A stretch of 64,000 bases of DNA from Nostoc sp. CHAB 5844 (GCF_020829595.1 NZ_JAIVFW010000042.1:1-64000); one strand, 5' to 3'. Positions 26,535 through 36,351 are shown, counted from the first letter of the stretch. Notes: generated by a model from the sequence alone, not told the origin. Numbers and translations are program-made.

Positions 26535-27242
26535 GTGAATAACGTCCGTACTGTCTCTGATACAAAGCGAACTTTCTACTCCTTACATACCCGCCCTATC
26601 AACACAATCTATCGTCGGGTAGTAGAAGAGTTGATGGTGGAAATGCATCTGCTATCAGTCAATGTTGATTTTAGTTACAATCCAATTTATGCCTTGGGCG
26701 TTGTCACAACTTTTGACCGCTTTATGCAAGGCTATCAACCGGAACGAGACAAAGAATCAATTTTTCAAGCTATCTGTCAGGCTGTAGAGCAGGAACCGCA
26801 ACGCTATAGACAGGATGCTGAAAGGTTGCAAGCTTTGGCTAAAAGTTTAGCAGCCAATGATTTAATTGCTTGGCTTGGCCAAACTAATCATTTAGGACAA
26901 GATCCTGATTTGCAAGTACAATTGCAAGCGATCGCTAACAATCCTCAATTTAAATACAATCGCTTGTTCGCTATTGGTCTATTCTCCTTATTGGAGCAGT
27001 CCGACCCAGACTTAGTTAAAGATGAAAAGCAACGTACTGAAGCAATAAAAACAATTGCGGCTGGTTTGCATTTATCTGACGACAAACTCAATAAAGATTT
27101 GGAGTTATATCGCTCTAATCTAGAGAAAATGTCGCAAGCACTGGCAGTAATGGCGGATATGCTCTCAGCTGACCGCAAAAAACGCGAACAACGTCAACAA
27201 CAATCTACTACACCAGTTACTCCCCCAACAGCTAACGAATAG
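26535..27242 (+). CDS. thf1: Thylakoid formation protein Thf1/Psb29
   Basis: A GTG at 26535 starts MNNVRTVSDTKRTFYSLHTR, the conserved N-terminus of Psb29/THF1, which fixes the start. The 235 residues are mostly helical and contain PINTIYRRVVEELMVEMHLL and YNPIYALGVVTTFDRFM. The protein assists photosystem II assembly and repair through FtsH in thylakoids. The C-terminus is charged with a Gln/Thr/Pro tail (QQQSTTPVTPP). It stands alone, about 150 bp from the divergent lyase gene. Confidence 0.93.
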   Translation: MNNVRTVSDTKRTFYSLHTRPINTIYRRVVEELMVEMHLLSVNVDFSYNPIYALGVVTTFDRFMQGYQPERDKESIFQAICQAVEQEPQRYRQDAERLQALAKSLAANDLIAWLGQTNHLGQDPDLQVQLQAIANNPQFKYNRLFAIGLFSLLEQSDPDLVKDEKQRTEAIKTIAAGLHLSDDKLNKDLELYRSNLEKMSQALAVMADMLSADRKKREQRQQQSTTPVTPPTANE

Positions 27243-27285
27243 TTGACTGTAATCAATTCTTCACCGTTAAAAGTTTGTAACTTAT

Positions 27286-28104
27286 TCAATCTTTTGGAGG
27301 GAAAGTAATTTTGTTCCCAGCAGGAGTGCTAATTACCTTTCCTCCCAAAGCCTCAATCTCTCTAACTACTCTTTTGCGAGTTTTTTCATCAACTCCATTA
27401 TTTAATACCATTGCCCAGGTAGCAATGCGTACATATGTGCTATCAGGATTACGGCTCAAAAATACAGATGTTTGATGAGAATTTTGAGCTATATATTGAC
27501 TTTCGGCATCTGAATAGTTATTTGCCCAATTTGCCGCTATAGCGAAAGAATGTTGTGCAGCTTGAGAATTTCCTAAAAATAATAATTCATCAATTCCTTT
27601 ATAACGCCACACATAATAAGATTTGTCAGGAACTTGGGGAGTGATAGAATGCAAACCTTCTTTCATCAATTCTATTGAGCGTTCTGGCATAGCAGCGTAC
27701 ATCGAAGTACTAGTAGAAAGACTTACATAAGCTCCTAAAAATCGTGGATCATTTTTAATAATAATCTCGAAATATTCTGGGCTAAGACTGTAACCTGTTT
27801 TCTCTCGAACTTCGTCATCACCAAAATATTGTAAGAAACTCAAATAAACGCAATTAGCTATAAAATTGTCATAACCAAAACTAGGGAATTCTTTCAATAA
27901 ACTTAGACGGAGATGTTCTTTTTTGATGTCTTGTTCTAAAATTTCTAACGAGGCGGCTTGTTTGTTAATTAATAGTGATTGTAGTCGGGGGAATTGAAGG
28001 ACGCTAACTCCTAATACACTAAAACAGGCTACCAAAGGCGTAATCAAAGCTTGATAAGATAAACGTAACAGCATCCTGGGTGATTTTTGTGCAGTTATAA
28101 TCAC
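27286..28104 (-). CDS. Hypothetical membrane-anchored helical protein
   Basis: The 272-residue protein has one N-terminal hydrophobic helix (ALITPLVACFSVLGVSVLQF, about 19-38). A soluble domain follows with TPR-like helix pairs (GAYVSLSTSTSMYAAMPERS, SQAAQHSFAIAANWANNYS). The final section (VREIEALGGKVISTPAGNKI) looks like a small alpha-beta unit. I do not recognise a named family; similar proteins occur in cyanobacteria as conserved hypotheticals. The start ATG 28104 begins MIITAQKSP. Confidence 0.6.
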   Translation of the reverse strand: MIITAQKSPRMLLRLSYQALITPLVACFSVLGVSVLQFPRLQSLLINKQAASLEILEQDIKKEHLRLSLLKEFPSFGYDNFIANCVYLSFLQYFGDDEVREKTGYSLSPEYFEIIIKNDPRFLGAYVSLSTSTSMYAAMPERSIELMKEGLHSITPQVPDKSYYVWRYKGIDELLFLGNSQAAQHSFAIAANWANNYSDAESQYIAQNSHQTSVFLSRNPDSTYVRIATWAMVLNNGVDEKTRKRVVREIEALGGKVISTPAGNKITFPPKD

Positions 28105-28439
28105 CCTATTGTATGCAATATTACTTGTATCCGTGGTGGATTTTAAATAATTTCTAAGTTATTTATGATACTAAAAAAATATTTTCAATTAGTTAATAAA
28201 CAAATTAATCACTTGTGAGCAGCGATGAATTACGTCTTTATAGATAGTTTATCTGTAGCATTCTTATTTTAAATTGGGAAAGAAATACCAATTGCTCAGA
28301 TAGAAATATTGGTATATGAACTTAACATTTGTTGCTGCTGTTTGTTAGCCCTGTTGCACAATTTGTTGATTGTAGCAGCAGGGACAAGAGCAGCAAACTG
28401 TGAACGCTTGTAAAACAGTCAAAAGCTAATTGTGCAATA
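28105..28439. other. Intergenic region with inverted repeat after PSRP-3 gene
   Basis: A perfect 10-bp pair, ttgcacaatt (28354-28363) and aattgtgcaa (28428-28437), ends two bases before the PSRP-3 stop codon. A second, imperfect pair with gctgct/agcagc words lies inside it. It may form the 3' end of the PSRP-3 transcript. No ORF was seen. Confidence 0.5.
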
Positions 28440-28739
28440 TCAAGCACTACCTGTAAAAGCGACTTCCGGAAACTTCAACTGAGCTTCTGCCATTGGACGG
28501 TTTCTACCTTCCTCTTGCCAGTAGTTAATCACTTCTGTTGCTTTGTTGAGCAATTCAACGCGATCTAGCTCAGTAATCCAGTGTTTGGATTCGAGTTCCT
28601 TTTTTAACTCTTCCCAAGCATCATTTCTGGGCCAGAAAAAGTATTTTGTTAAAGGACTAGTACCTTTACCTACAACTTGGTCAACTGCTAGGGCAACGTT
28701 ATCTTCCAACCAAAGAATTTTTAAAATGAACTTGGTCAA
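28440..28739 (-). CDS. Plastid/cyanobacterial ribosomal protein PSRP-3 (Ycf65)
   Basis: The 99 residues match PSRP-3/Ycf65 (cS23), a small-subunit ribosomal protein limited to cyanobacteria and plastids. Signs are [40 protein letters not shown] and [20 protein letters not shown]. The length is typical. Start ATG 28739. It is a single gene, as expected. Confidence 0.92.
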   Translation of the reverse strand: MTKFILKILWLEDNVALAVDQVVGKGTSPLTKYFFWPRNDAWEELKKELESKHWITELDRVELLNKATEVINYWQEEGRNRPMAEAQLKFPEVAFTGSA

Positions 28740-28883
28740 TCACACCTCCGGGAAATATCCGGGCATTACTTACTAAGTTTGCGATTGCTTATTGTAACTT
28801 AATATCTCACCGAATGACCAAACAGTGATTAGTAATTAGTTTTTAAGGTAGTATAGCGTTTCCAACTCCAGTGAGGTACAAGA

Positions 28884-28942
28884 TAACCCCTCCCCAACCC
28901 TCCCCTTGGTAAGGGGAGGGTGCCGTTAGGCGGGTGGGGTGT
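28884..28942. repeat. C/G-rich hairpin repeat
   Basis: A perfect stem ccctcccctt (28898-28907) / aaggggaggg (28911-28920) with a ggt loop is set within taacccctccccaaccc and gttaggcgggtggggtg. It resembles abundant small interspersed palindromes of Nostocales. It lies noncoding between PSRP-3 and the HAD gene. Confidence 0.75.
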
Positions 28943-29040
28943 ATTTCATAAGCTTGAGAATTGCTATAAGGAAGAAGTATTCATCAAAGATACTTATCCA
29001 ATTTAAAATCTGAAAGGCTTAAATTTTAATTTATGCAACC

Positions 29041-29832
29041 ATGACTGCACAAGCTTCAGCACGAGCAATTGTCGTTTTTGATATTGATGGCGTTGTGCGC
29101 GATGTCAGCGGTTCTTATCGCCGCGCGATCGCCGATACTGTAGAGTATTTTACCAACGCAGCATATCGTCCCACACCATTAGATATTGACCAACTCAAAT
29201 CTGAAGGGATTTGGAATAACGATTGGGAAGCGTCCCAAGAATTAATTTACCGCTACTTTGAGTCTCAAAAACAGCTACGAGAACAACTAAAACTAGATTA
29301 CAAAATCATTGTTGCCTTCTTTCAAGCCCGTTACCGTGGCCCAGACCCAAATAATTTTACGGGATATATTTGTGATGAACCTTTATTGTTAAGCTCAGGC
29401 TATTTACAGCAGCTGACTCAAGCTGACATCGCTTGGGGATTTTTTAGCGGTGCGACTCGCGGTTCTGCTAATTACATCTTAGAAAAACGCCTAGGTTTGC
29501 AATCTTCAGTATTGATTGCGATGGAAGACGCACCCGGTAAACCAGACCCCACAGGGCTGTTTGCCACTGTTGACAAGTTAGAGAATGGGCAAACAACTAA
29601 TACTACAGTCATCTATGTGGGCGATACAGTGGCTGATATGTACACAGTAGGTAAGGCACGAGAATTGCAGCCGCACCGTCCTTGGATTGGTGTTGGCGTG
29701 TTACCTCCGCACGTACAGGAAACAGACGCACGCTCTCAAGAATATAGCGAAATGCTCCAAAAAGCCGGAGCAGCAATAGTTTTAAATAATGTCGAGGAAT
29801 TAAATCCAGCCAATATCGCAGAACTATTGTAG
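29041..29832 (+). CDS. HAD-superfamily phosphatase, TIGR01548-like
   Basis: The 263-residue protein begins with HAD motif I in VVFDIDGVVRDVSGSYRRAI (Asp18, Asp20 by reading). A large helical cap follows, then motif II/III (FFSGATRGSANYILEK, GKPDPTG) and motif IV VIYVGDTVADM. The pattern matches TIGR01548, a HAD group found in cyanobacteria and once noted with histidine biosynthesis in other lineages. The natural substrate is unknown. Start ATG 29041 was chosen over an out-of-frame ATG eight bases upstream. Confidence 0.8.
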   Translation: MTAQASARAIVVFDIDGVVRDVSGSYRRAIADTVEYFTNAAYRPTPLDIDQLKSEGIWNNDWEASQELIYRYFESQKQLREQLKLDYKIIVAFFQARYRGPDPNNFTGYICDEPLLLSSGYLQQLTQADIAWGFFSGATRGSANYILEKRLGLQSSVLIAMEDAPGKPDPTGLFATVDKLENGQTTNTTVIYVGDTVADMYTVGKARELQPHRPWIGVGVLPPHVQETDARSQEYSEMLQKAGAAIVLNNVEELNPANIAELL

Positions 29833-29937
29833 TGATGAAATACTAACTAGCTGGTATTGGGAATACTTTAACAGAGAAAGCGATCGCTTTTTGCTTCGTG
29901 GTGCTTTTATTCCCAATAGCTCAAAACCTAGTTACTT

Positions 29938-31248
29938 ATGGCAGTCAATCGTGAACTTACTCCTATTGAGGAGGGTTTGGAAATAGTCAATCAGACTGGA
30001 GGTTCATTCAATGTAGTGACAATTAGCCGAATTATTGGGTCTCTGGATGAGGGAATTTTGAGACAAGCTCTTGATATTGTACAGTGTCGTCATCCTCTGC
30101 TTAACGCTCGGATTATTAATTCGTTAAATAACCTTCGCTTTGAAACGGAAGCAATTAAGATTCCTTTTCGTAGCGTTAATAACCTCGATAACGAACATTG
30201 GAAAGAGGTTGTTTTAGCAGAAATGAATCAGAAAATTGAGAGTCACGCAGGTTTAGCACGATGTGTCTTAGTTAAATCGCAAAGTGAAAACAATGTCAAT
30301 TATTTAATTACAATCTTGCATCACGCTATCTCAGACGGTTTATCAAGCGTCCAACTGCATTCAGAAATATTAACTTATTGCCAAAAAATTGCGGCTGGTG
30401 AATTAATTGATCAAGTAGATAGCTTGCCTGTCTTACCTTCTATTCAGCAACTGCTACCAAAATCAATGCAGGGATGGCGGGGTGTGGTGAGAGGCATTTT
30501 CTTGTTATTGAATTTGCAATTTAAGCAGTTGTGGTATCAACCAAAAGCGTTGGATTTTGAGGAGTGTGTACCGATAGAGTTCCGTCGTTGTGGTATGGTT
30601 CACAGACAGCTAGACAAGGAGCTAACTGAAAAACTAGTAAATTTTTGTAGAAAGGAAAATACAACAGTACAAGGTGCTTTGTGTGCAGCGTTGATGTTTG
30701 CAGCAGCTAACAAAATATCTGGTAAGCAGAGGAAAGATATTTGTTTAAGTTGTTGGTCGTATGTTAACTTGCGTCAACGTCTGCGATCGCTTGTGAGTGA
30801 AAACAACATGAGTATGTTAGTTTCCTCTATTACTTCATATCATACTCTTAAAATCAAGACATCCTTCTGGGATTTAGCACGGGAAGTTAGACAAAATTTA
30901 ATCGCAGGCTTAAAGTCTGATCATCTCTTCAGCATTATGATGATGTACAAACAGATTATCAAAACCTTACTGGCACAACCTAATCAAGCGCCTGCAAGTG
31001 TGGCCGTTACTAATATTGGTCAAGTCAAAATTCCGAAATTTTACGGTGAATTTGAATTAGATGAAATCAGTTTTTTGCCAGCACAAGGAGTGTTTGGTGG
31101 TGTTGTGAGTGCTGCTGTCGCCACTTTTGAAAGCAAAATGATTCTAAACTTTATATTTTCTCTGCCGTCAATTAGTCAAAGTTCTATGGAAGAATTGGCA
31201 GACAATGTAATTGCCTGTCTGAAGTATGCTTGTGATACTAATTCGTAA
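29938..31248 (+). CDS. Condensation/PapA-type acyltransferase
   Basis: The 436 residues belong to the CoA-dependent acyltransferase superfamily (condensation domains, PapA5, alcohol acetyltransferases). The active-site motif is HHAISDGLSS (HHxxxDG) at about residue 135. Later conserved parts are SCWSYVNLRQR and VTNIGQVKIPKFYG, like the latch and floor loop of PapA-like enzymes. It probably esterifies an alcohol or polyketide-type product, but no NRPS or PKS gene is adjacent, so the partner is unknown. It lies 105 bp after the HAD gene on the same strand. Confidence 0.75.
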   Translation: MAVNRELTPIEEGLEIVNQTGGSFNVVTISRIIGSLDEGILRQALDIVQCRHPLLNARIINSLNNLRFETEAIKIPFRSVNNLDNEHWKEVVLAEMNQKIESHAGLARCVLVKSQSENNVNYLITILHHAISDGLSSVQLHSEILTYCQKIAAGELIDQVDSLPVLPSIQQLLPKSMQGWRGVVRGIFLLLNLQFKQLWYQPKALDFEECVPIEFRRCGMVHRQLDKELTEKLVNFCRKENTTVQGALCAALMFAAANKISGKQRKDICLSCWSYVNLRQRLRSLVSENNMSMLVSSITSYHTLKIKTSFWDLAREVRQNLIAGLKSDHLFSIMMMYKQIIKTLLAQPNQAPASVAVTNIGQVKIPKFYGEFELDEISFLPAQGVFGGVVSAAVATFESKMILNFIFSLPSISQSSMEELADNVIACLKYACDTNS

Positions 31249-31309
31249 TTCGTGAGGCAGTCCGGTCTTGGTGGTTTCCCCAAAGAGGAACTGCCGAACC
31301 CGAAGAGTA

Positions 31310-31338
31310 ATATCGTGTCCGGTGAAAGACTGATCATT
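31310..31338. repeat. 29-bp dispersed repeat, copy 1
   Basis: The sequence atatcgtgtccggtgaaaga followed by ctgatcatt is identical to 61226-61254 and in the same orientation. It is noncoding here, after the acyltransferase gene. At the second copy it abuts a truncated gene, which suggests it marks an element end. Confidence 0.85.
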
Positions 31339-31376
31339 CATGATATAATTCGTAATTAAGAATTAGTCTAAGAGGA

Positions 31377-31941
31377 TGTTTGAAAAGTCGAAAAGTATAC
31401 CAATAACCCCGCTTCCATTCCTCTCCCCGCAACGGCTATCCATTAGTCACATCTTTGTTTACAATCTTAAAACGCTTGTTCTATAGTCATCTTGAACACT
31501 GAGGGGTCAAGCATACTTGACAAATTCGCTCTTTTTATTCTCGCTAAAATTAGCTTTTTATTGAGAATTAAGGACGAAGTAATCAGGGTTAGAAAAAGCG
31601 TGAGTGAATACCCTCGTAAATGTTGAGAAAGATCCGGGTAATGGATAGCCGCAACGGAGAGAGGCTTTGAAACCCCCATTCCCTCGTAGGGAATGGGAGG
31701 CTCACGGGGTTAGGTTTTTTAGATTTTGATGTTAGCAATAATATAGCCGTAGCCAGATAGGTTAGGACATTCTAAAACGCTAAAAGCAATTGACTGCAAG
31801 CATTTCACTTTTGAACGCCAGTGAGGGAGTCGGAGAACCCGACGACACTTGCTACAAGTCGGGCATTGCCCGCGATAGCGCAGTATCTCCCCAACGCACT
31901 GGCTCCTTTTGACTTTTGACTTTTGCTATCCTTTTCAAACA
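31377..31941. repeat. Repeat-rich noncoding element with nested inverted repeats
   Basis: The outer arms tgtttgaaaag (31377-31387) and cttttcaaaca (31931-31941) are exact complements. Inside, 31421-31445 (ctccccgcaacggctatcc) pairs well with 31638-31663. A perfect 10-bp hairpin, cccattccct/agggaatggg, lies at 31675-31697. No convincing gene is present; a 70-codon minus-strand frame (31467-31679) overlaps the arms. It may be a decayed non-autonomous mobile element. Confidence 0.5.
31823..31906. repeat. Dispersed GC-rich palindromic repeat, copy 2
   Basis: Contains ctacaagtcgggcattgccc and ccccaacgcactggctcc, the reverse complement of the words in copies at 0.5, 45.5 and 46.6 kb. It is nested at the right end of the 31.4-31.9 kb repeat-rich element. 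Confidence 0.7.
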
Positions 31942-31980
31942 ACCCTAAAAACTTGGAAATACAGTAGATGATTTCCCTGA

Positions 31981-32787
31981 TTATTGAAGTTTCAAAAACT
32001 TATCTAAAGCAGCCACCATACTAGGTGGCCAACGACGGATATTTTTTACCCAGTTGATATCTTTGTAACGGTTATCTAACCCATAGGCGGCTACCCAATT
32101 GCTTTCGGCTTCGCCTTTTTGACTGTTTACCCAGTAAGCAGCTGTTAAGGCAGCGCGGACATCGGCGAATTTGGGATATTTCCGGGCAATATTTCGCATT
32201 TCTCGGATTGCTTGGTCGATTTGCCCAGTTTCATATAAGGTGATGGCGTAGTTGGCACGAGCAAAGGCGAAATTAGGGGCAATTTCGGTAGATTTTTTAT
32301 AATCTGCGCTTGCATCTTGCCATTTCCCTAAACCTGCTTTGGCATTACCACGATTGTTATAGGCCATTGCATCTTGAGGATCTAATTCTAAAACGTGGTT
32401 ATAATCTGCGATCGCCTGATCCCATTTTCCTAAACCTTCTAAAGCTGTACCCCGATTCAAATAGGGATCTGTAACATTTGGAGCTAATTCTACCGCTTTG
32501 TTATAGTCTGCTAGTGCGTCTTGCAACTTATTCTGACTCACCCGTGAATTGCCCCGATTACTCCATGCACCCGCATTCGTAGGAAATTTCTCAATAATTT
32601 TTGTCCAATATTTTTCAGCCGTGGCAAAGTCACCTTTATTCGTGGCGGCAAATGCTTGATTTGCCCATTCTTCCCCTTGTTGCAGTTCCTCTGGTGTGAA
32701 AGTCGGTTGTTGGGATTGTGCCATGACTGGTTGACCCCAGCCAAACACAAGTAACACACAAAGAACAACACTAATTAACTTAATCAT
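31981..32787 (-). CDS. Secreted or periplasmic TPR-repeat protein
   Basis: The 268 residues begin with a signal peptide (MIKLISVVLCVLLVFGWGQP, cleavage near VMAQ). About five TPR units follow, with the usual W/Y-G-Y-A-P pattern: AGAWSNRGNSRVSQNKLQDA, DPYLNRGTALEGLGKWDQAI, AMAYNNRGNAKAGLGKWQDA. TPRs mediate protein contacts; the partner is not known. The C-terminus (VKNIRRWPPSMVAALDKFLK) is family-specific and common in cyanobacterial homologs. Confidence 0.85.
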   Translation of the reverse strand: MIKLISVVLCVLLVFGWGQPVMAQSQQPTFTPEELQQGEEWANQAFAATNKGDFATAEKYWTKIIEKFPTNAGAWSNRGNSRVSQNKLQDALADYNKAVELAPNVTDPYLNRGTALEGLGKWDQAIADYNHVLELDPQDAMAYNNRGNAKAGLGKWQDASADYKKSTEIAPNFAFARANYAITLYETGQIDQAIREMRNIARKYPKFADVRAALTAAYWVNSQKGEAESNWVAAYGLDNRYKDINWVKNIRRWPPSMVAALDKFLKLQ

Positions 32788-32926
32788 CTGGGTTTACCTG
32801 TGTCTATCTGCGGTGGAGACTCCACAATTTATCATGGCGAAAACTGTCTCATACAGCAAGCCAAAACCGCCAAACTTTCCGCACAGCCTATAAAATTAAA
32901 ACTTGATGATCGCGCTCGCGACTAAT

Positions 32927-33829
32927 TTAATTCCCCACCGTTTCTAACCAAACCTGCATATCCGCGAGGCTGCCAAAGTCTAACAGTGCTTCGCTCAAAT
33001 CTTCGAGAACAGGTAAAGGTAAACCAGAAATTGACGAGCGCATTTCCTCTGATAAGTCTCCAAATCGCTTAGTTAAGATTCGGATAATTAGGTTAGCAGC
33101 TTCTTCCCTTCGTCCTTCTTGTCGCCCTTCCTGTCGCCCTTCCTGTCGTCCTTCCTGTCGTCCTTCCTGTCGTCCTTCTTCCTTGATTTCTCGATAAACT
33201 CTTGTTTCTTGAAGCGTTATTCCTAACATTGACTCAACCTCGGCTCGACTTAAATTTTCAAATTTGTACACCATGATGGTCGTGATCATCTCTATTATGG
33301 CGCGACTCGCCTTTTGGGATGTTTCTTGACTAGCTCTGGTTAACAAATACCTGGCTTCTACTGGTGCTTGTTCTGGCTCTACTGTAGTCAGTACCATCAA
33401 CGCTACCCATAAAGGTAATTGACGAATATCTCCCAACTCGTCTAAATACACTCGATGTACTTGGTTACTGTTGAGCAAGGCGCGATGAGGATAAATATCG
33501 GCTTGTTCAATGCTACGCGATGGGTAGATAATCACTGCTTGCCAATCGCTGAATCTTGAACGGTTGCGGTAGAAATATAACGAGGATTCCGCAAATACCC
33601 TTTCATAAAGTTCTTCGTCTGTTTGAAACTGCACCTCGCAGAAATAAACAACCCCAGCACCTTCGTTTTCTGGTGGGAGAAATACGCCATCAATTTCAAA
33701 TTTGGGTTCTTTGACAGCTACCGAATCAAAGCGATAAGCATTCATATTTTGTGGCGGATTTGTCAATAGTTCAAATAGTAAAGTGGGGGATTGTTGAAAG
33801 AGTTTATAAAAGATTGAATCTCGGCGCAT
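32927..33829 (-). CDS. Rpn/DUF2887-family PD-(D/E)XK nuclease-like protein
   Basis: The 300-residue protein belongs to the Rpn/PDDEXK transposase-like group common in cyanobacteria. It starts MRRDSIFYKLFQQSPTLLFE. The catalytic core shows EIDGVFLPPE, then VVYFCEVQFQTDEELYERVF (Asp...Glu-x-Gln). Near residue 220 there are five tandem EGRQ tetrapeptides, encoded by a 12-bp repeat at about 33114-33180. The C-terminus is a short helical domain (LSEALLDFGSLADMQVWL). Rpn proteins are recombination-promoting DNA endonucleases in E. coli; activity here is inference. Confidence 0.8.
   Translation of the reverse strand: MRRDSIFYKLFQQSPTLLFELLTNPPQNMNAYRFDSVAVKEPKFEIDGVFLPPENEGAGVVYFCEVQFQTDEELYERVFAESSLYFYRNRSRFSDWQAVIIYPSRSIEQADIYPHRALLNSNQVHRVYLDELGDIRQLPLWVALMVLTTVEPEQAPVEARYLLTRASQETSQKASRAIIEMITTIMVYKFENLSRAEVESMLGITLQETRVYREIKEEGRQEGRQEGRQEGRQEGRQEGRREEAANLIIRILTKRFGDLSEEMRSSISGLPLPVLEDLSEALLDFGSLADMQVWLETVGN
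33114..33180. repeat. 12-bp in-frame tandem repeat inside the Rpn gene
   Basis: Units of cttcctgtcgyc repeat about five times with third-position variation and encode Glu-Gly-Arg-Gln. The reading frame is kept at any copy number, so the array can expand or contract without breaking the gene. Confidence 0.85.
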
Positions 33830-33914
33830 GAAGCATTCTATTTGATTTGTTCAGCCTGCGATCATATAATCCCACATCCCCCAGAGCGTGATTATGCGAT
33901 CGCACTCTGTCGCC

Positions 33915-35015
33915 TCACAAAATAGACAACTGCTCATTGGGTGACTTGAATGCCATGTGCTGATATGCAGCTTTTGTGGCGATCCGACCACGGGGTGTGC
34001 GACTTAAATACCCAATCTGCATTAAGTAAGGTTCATAGACTTCTTCGATTGTTTGGGTATCTTCACCCGTAGCGGCGGCGATAGTTTCTAAACCTACAGG
34101 GCCACCATTAAATTGCTCAATAATTACACTTAGCATTTTGCGATCTGTCCAATCTAAGCCGCGAGGGTCTACTTGGAAAAGTTCGAGTGCTTCAGCTGCT
34201 ACGCTTTCAGTAATTTCTGCTTGTTTTTTGACTTCTGCAAAATCACGCACTCGTTTGAGTAGTCGATTAGCAATTCGTGGTGTACCTCTGGAACGGCGGG
34301 CGATTTCTGTCGCACCATCTGGTGTCACGTTGGTTTGTAGTAGTTGAGAACTGCGGAGAACGATTTGGCTCAGTTCATCCACTTCATAAAAGCGTAACTT
34401 CTGCACTAACCCAAAGCGATCGCGTAATGGTGAAGTCAATGCACCAACGCGGGTTGTGGCTCCGACTAAGGTGAATTTCGAGAGTGGCAAACTTCTAATC
34501 CGGGCGCTTGTACCTTTGCCAATGGTAATATCTAAGCGATAATCCTCCATAGCTGGATAGAGAATTTCCTCAGTCATCCTGGAAAGACGGTGAATTTCGT
34601 CGATAAATATGATGTCTCCAGGTTTTAGGTTCACTAATAGCCCAACAATATCTCTTGGACGCTCTAACGCTGGCGCACTCGTAATTTTATAGTTGACACC
34701 CATTTCCGATGCCAAAATCATTGCCATGGTCGTTTTACCCAATCCTGGCGGGCCATATAACAACAAATGATCCAGCACTTCACCCCTTAATTTTGCAGCT
34801 TTGATGGCAATTTCTAGGACATCCTTTAAGTCTTTCTGCCCAATGTAATCAGCAAATCGCTGTGGTCGGATACTCTCTTCTTGCTTTCCTTGTTCATCAA
34901 AAGCGGCTTCAGGTTGCAAAATTTTTTCTTGAGAAGATGCTTTTACTGATTCCTGCTGCTCCTTGGGTTGTTTATTGGGTTCTGGAGGCTGTTTTTTCGA
35001 GGAGATTATCGCCAT
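33915..35015 (-). CDS. ruvB: Holliday junction branch-migration helicase RuvB
   Basis: RuvB is the hexameric AAA+ motor of the RuvABC complex. The 366 residues show Walker [10 protein letters not shown], Walker [11 protein letters not shown], sensor 1 VGATTR and the arginine-finger region SPLRDRFG. The C-terminal winged helix has [13 protein letters not shown] polar N-terminal extension of about 45 residues precedes [11 protein letters not shown], as in other cyanobacteria. No ruvA or ruvC is adjacent. Confidence 0.96.
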   Translation of the reverse strand: MAIISSKKQPPEPNKQPKEQQESVKASSQEKILQPEAAFDEQGKQEESIRPQRFADYIGQKDLKDVLEIAIKAAKLRGEVLDHLLLYGPPGLGKTTMAMILASEMGVNYKITSAPALERPRDIVGLLVNLKPGDIIFIDEIHRLSRMTEEILYPAMEDYRLDITIGKGTSARIRSLPLSKFTLVGATTRVGALTSPLRDRFGLVQKLRFYEVDELSQIVLRSSQLLQTNVTPDGATEIARRSRGTPRIANRLLKRVRDFAEVKKQAEITESVAAEALELFQVDPRGLDWTDRKMLSVIIEQFNGGPVGLETIAAATGEDTQTIEEVYEPYLMQIGYLSRTPRGRIATKAAYQHMAFKSPNEQLSIL

Positions 35016-35177
35016 AATTCAGCTATTCACTTTGACTTGAGGACTGGTTGAGCGTCATCGATATCGCAATACTTGAGAATAAACCTCAGATGCGATGCGA
35101 AAATTTTAGTTTGGAAATACACGTACCAATTTAAAATTTAAATTTCGGGCAATGAAGGAAGGAGGAGAGAATTTATT

Positions 35178-35951
35178 ATGTTGTCTAAAAGGATCTTACC
35201 TTGCTTGGATGTGAAGGCGGGACGGGTTGTAAAAGGAGTTAACTTTGTCAATCTCCAAGATGCAGGTGATCCGGTTGAGTTAGCAAAGGTTTACAACGAT
35301 GCTGGGGCAGATGAGTTAGTATTTCTGGATATTACAGCGACTCATGAAGACCGGGATATAATTGTCGATGTGGTTTACCGCACTGCCGAGCAGGTCTTTA
35401 TTCCGTTAACTGTAGGCGGCGGCATCCAAACCTTAGAAAATGTTAAAGCTTTGTTACGGGCTGGAGCAGACAAGGTTAGTATTAACTCTGCGGCAGTACG
35501 TGACCCAGACTTGATAAATCGGGCAAGCGATCGCTTTGGTAATCAGTGCATAGTTGTTGCAATTGATGCCAGACGCAGAGTAGAGCCGGAAAATCCTGGC
35601 TGGGATGTGTATGTACGTGGTGGGAGGGAAAACACAGGTATAGATGCTCTCAAATGGGCTGCTGAAGTTGAACAACGTGGAGCAGGAGAACTGCTAGTTA
35701 CAAGTATGGACGCTGATGGTACTCAAGCAGGCTATGATTTAGAGTTAACCAAAGCGATCGCCCAATCAGTACAAATTCCCGTAATTGCCTCCGGGGGTGC
35801 AGGCAATTGTGAACATATCTACCAAGCTGTAACTGAAGGTAAAGCAGAAGCCGCATTATTAGCGTCATTACTGCACTACGGGCAATTAAGCGTGTCGGAA
35901 ATTAAGAATTATTTGCGTGATCGTTCTATACCAGTACGCTTGTACTTCTGA
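35178..35951 (+). CDS. hisF: Imidazole glycerol phosphate synthase cyclase subunit
   Basis: HisF forms IGP and AICAR from PRFAR using ammonia from HisH, in histidine biosynthesis. The 257 residues form a (beta/alpha)8 barrel with the two catalytic aspartates: [15 protein letters not shown] (Asp11) and [15 protein letters not shown] (about Asp131-equivalent). Phosphate sites include GGGIQTLE and ASGGAGN. The start has an excellent aggagg upstream. hisH is not nearby, as is typical of scattered cyanobacterial his genes. Confidence 0.96.
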   Translation: MLSKRILPCLDVKAGRVVKGVNFVNLQDAGDPVELAKVYNDAGADELVFLDITATHEDRDIIVDVVYRTAEQVFIPLTVGGGIQTLENVKALLRAGADKVSINSAAVRDPDLINRASDRFGNQCIVVAIDARRRVEPENPGWDVYVRGGRENTGIDALKWAAEVEQRGAGELLVTSMDADGTQAGYDLELTKAIAQSVQIPVIASGGAGNCEHIYQAVTEGKAEAALLASLLHYGQLSVSEIKNYLRDRSIPVRLYF

Positions 35952-36055
35952 CCTCAAAGATATCACTAAAATCTAGAACCTGCCACTTAAATTGAATCCA
36001 GTTATGAAAAACGATGTTAATATTAATTTATAAGTATTAATAAATATTAAGAAAT

Positions 36056-36247
36056 ATGTTAATTCCTATTTTATTATTTGATGTAGCCCTAGTGGCATGG
36101 TCACTACATTTAATGGAAAAAGCCTATGAAAATAAAGAATTTTCTCTAATGTTGGCGGGTACATTGGTAGCTCTTGCTGCCGCAGCCATGTTAGTCGTTT
36201 ACTTTCTCATGGGTCACTGCATGACCTACTTGTTACAAGTCTCCTAA
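36056..36247 (+). CDS. Small two-helix membrane protein
   Basis: The 63-residue product (MLIPILLFDVALVAWSLHLM ... LAGTLVALAAAAMLVVYFLM) has two hydrophobic helices separated by a short charged loop (EKAYENKEF). I see no named family. It lies between hisF and tRNA-Ala. An isolated small frame of this kind could be chance, but its strongly amphipathic-free, membrane-like composition and ATG start favour a real gene. Confidence 0.5.
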   Translation: MLIPILLFDVALVAWSLHLMEKAYENKEFSLMLAGTLVALAAAAMLVVYFLMGHCMTYLLQVS

Positions 36248-36351
36248 AAATTATCAAGTGATCAATAAAGTTTTTACATACATTTAATACAGATAATAAA
36301 TATGACTTGACAAACCAAAAATTATTAAGGCATAATTAAAGACGGCTTTTC

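Noticed and set aside
31467-31679. 70-codon minus-strand frame in the repeat-rich element
   Set aside because: It overlaps the inverted-repeat arms and the hairpin and has no recognisable motif or ribosome-binding site.
33114-33180. Possible CRISPR or regulatory tandem repeat
   Set aside because: It is an in-frame coding repeat (EGRQ) within a nuclease-like gene.
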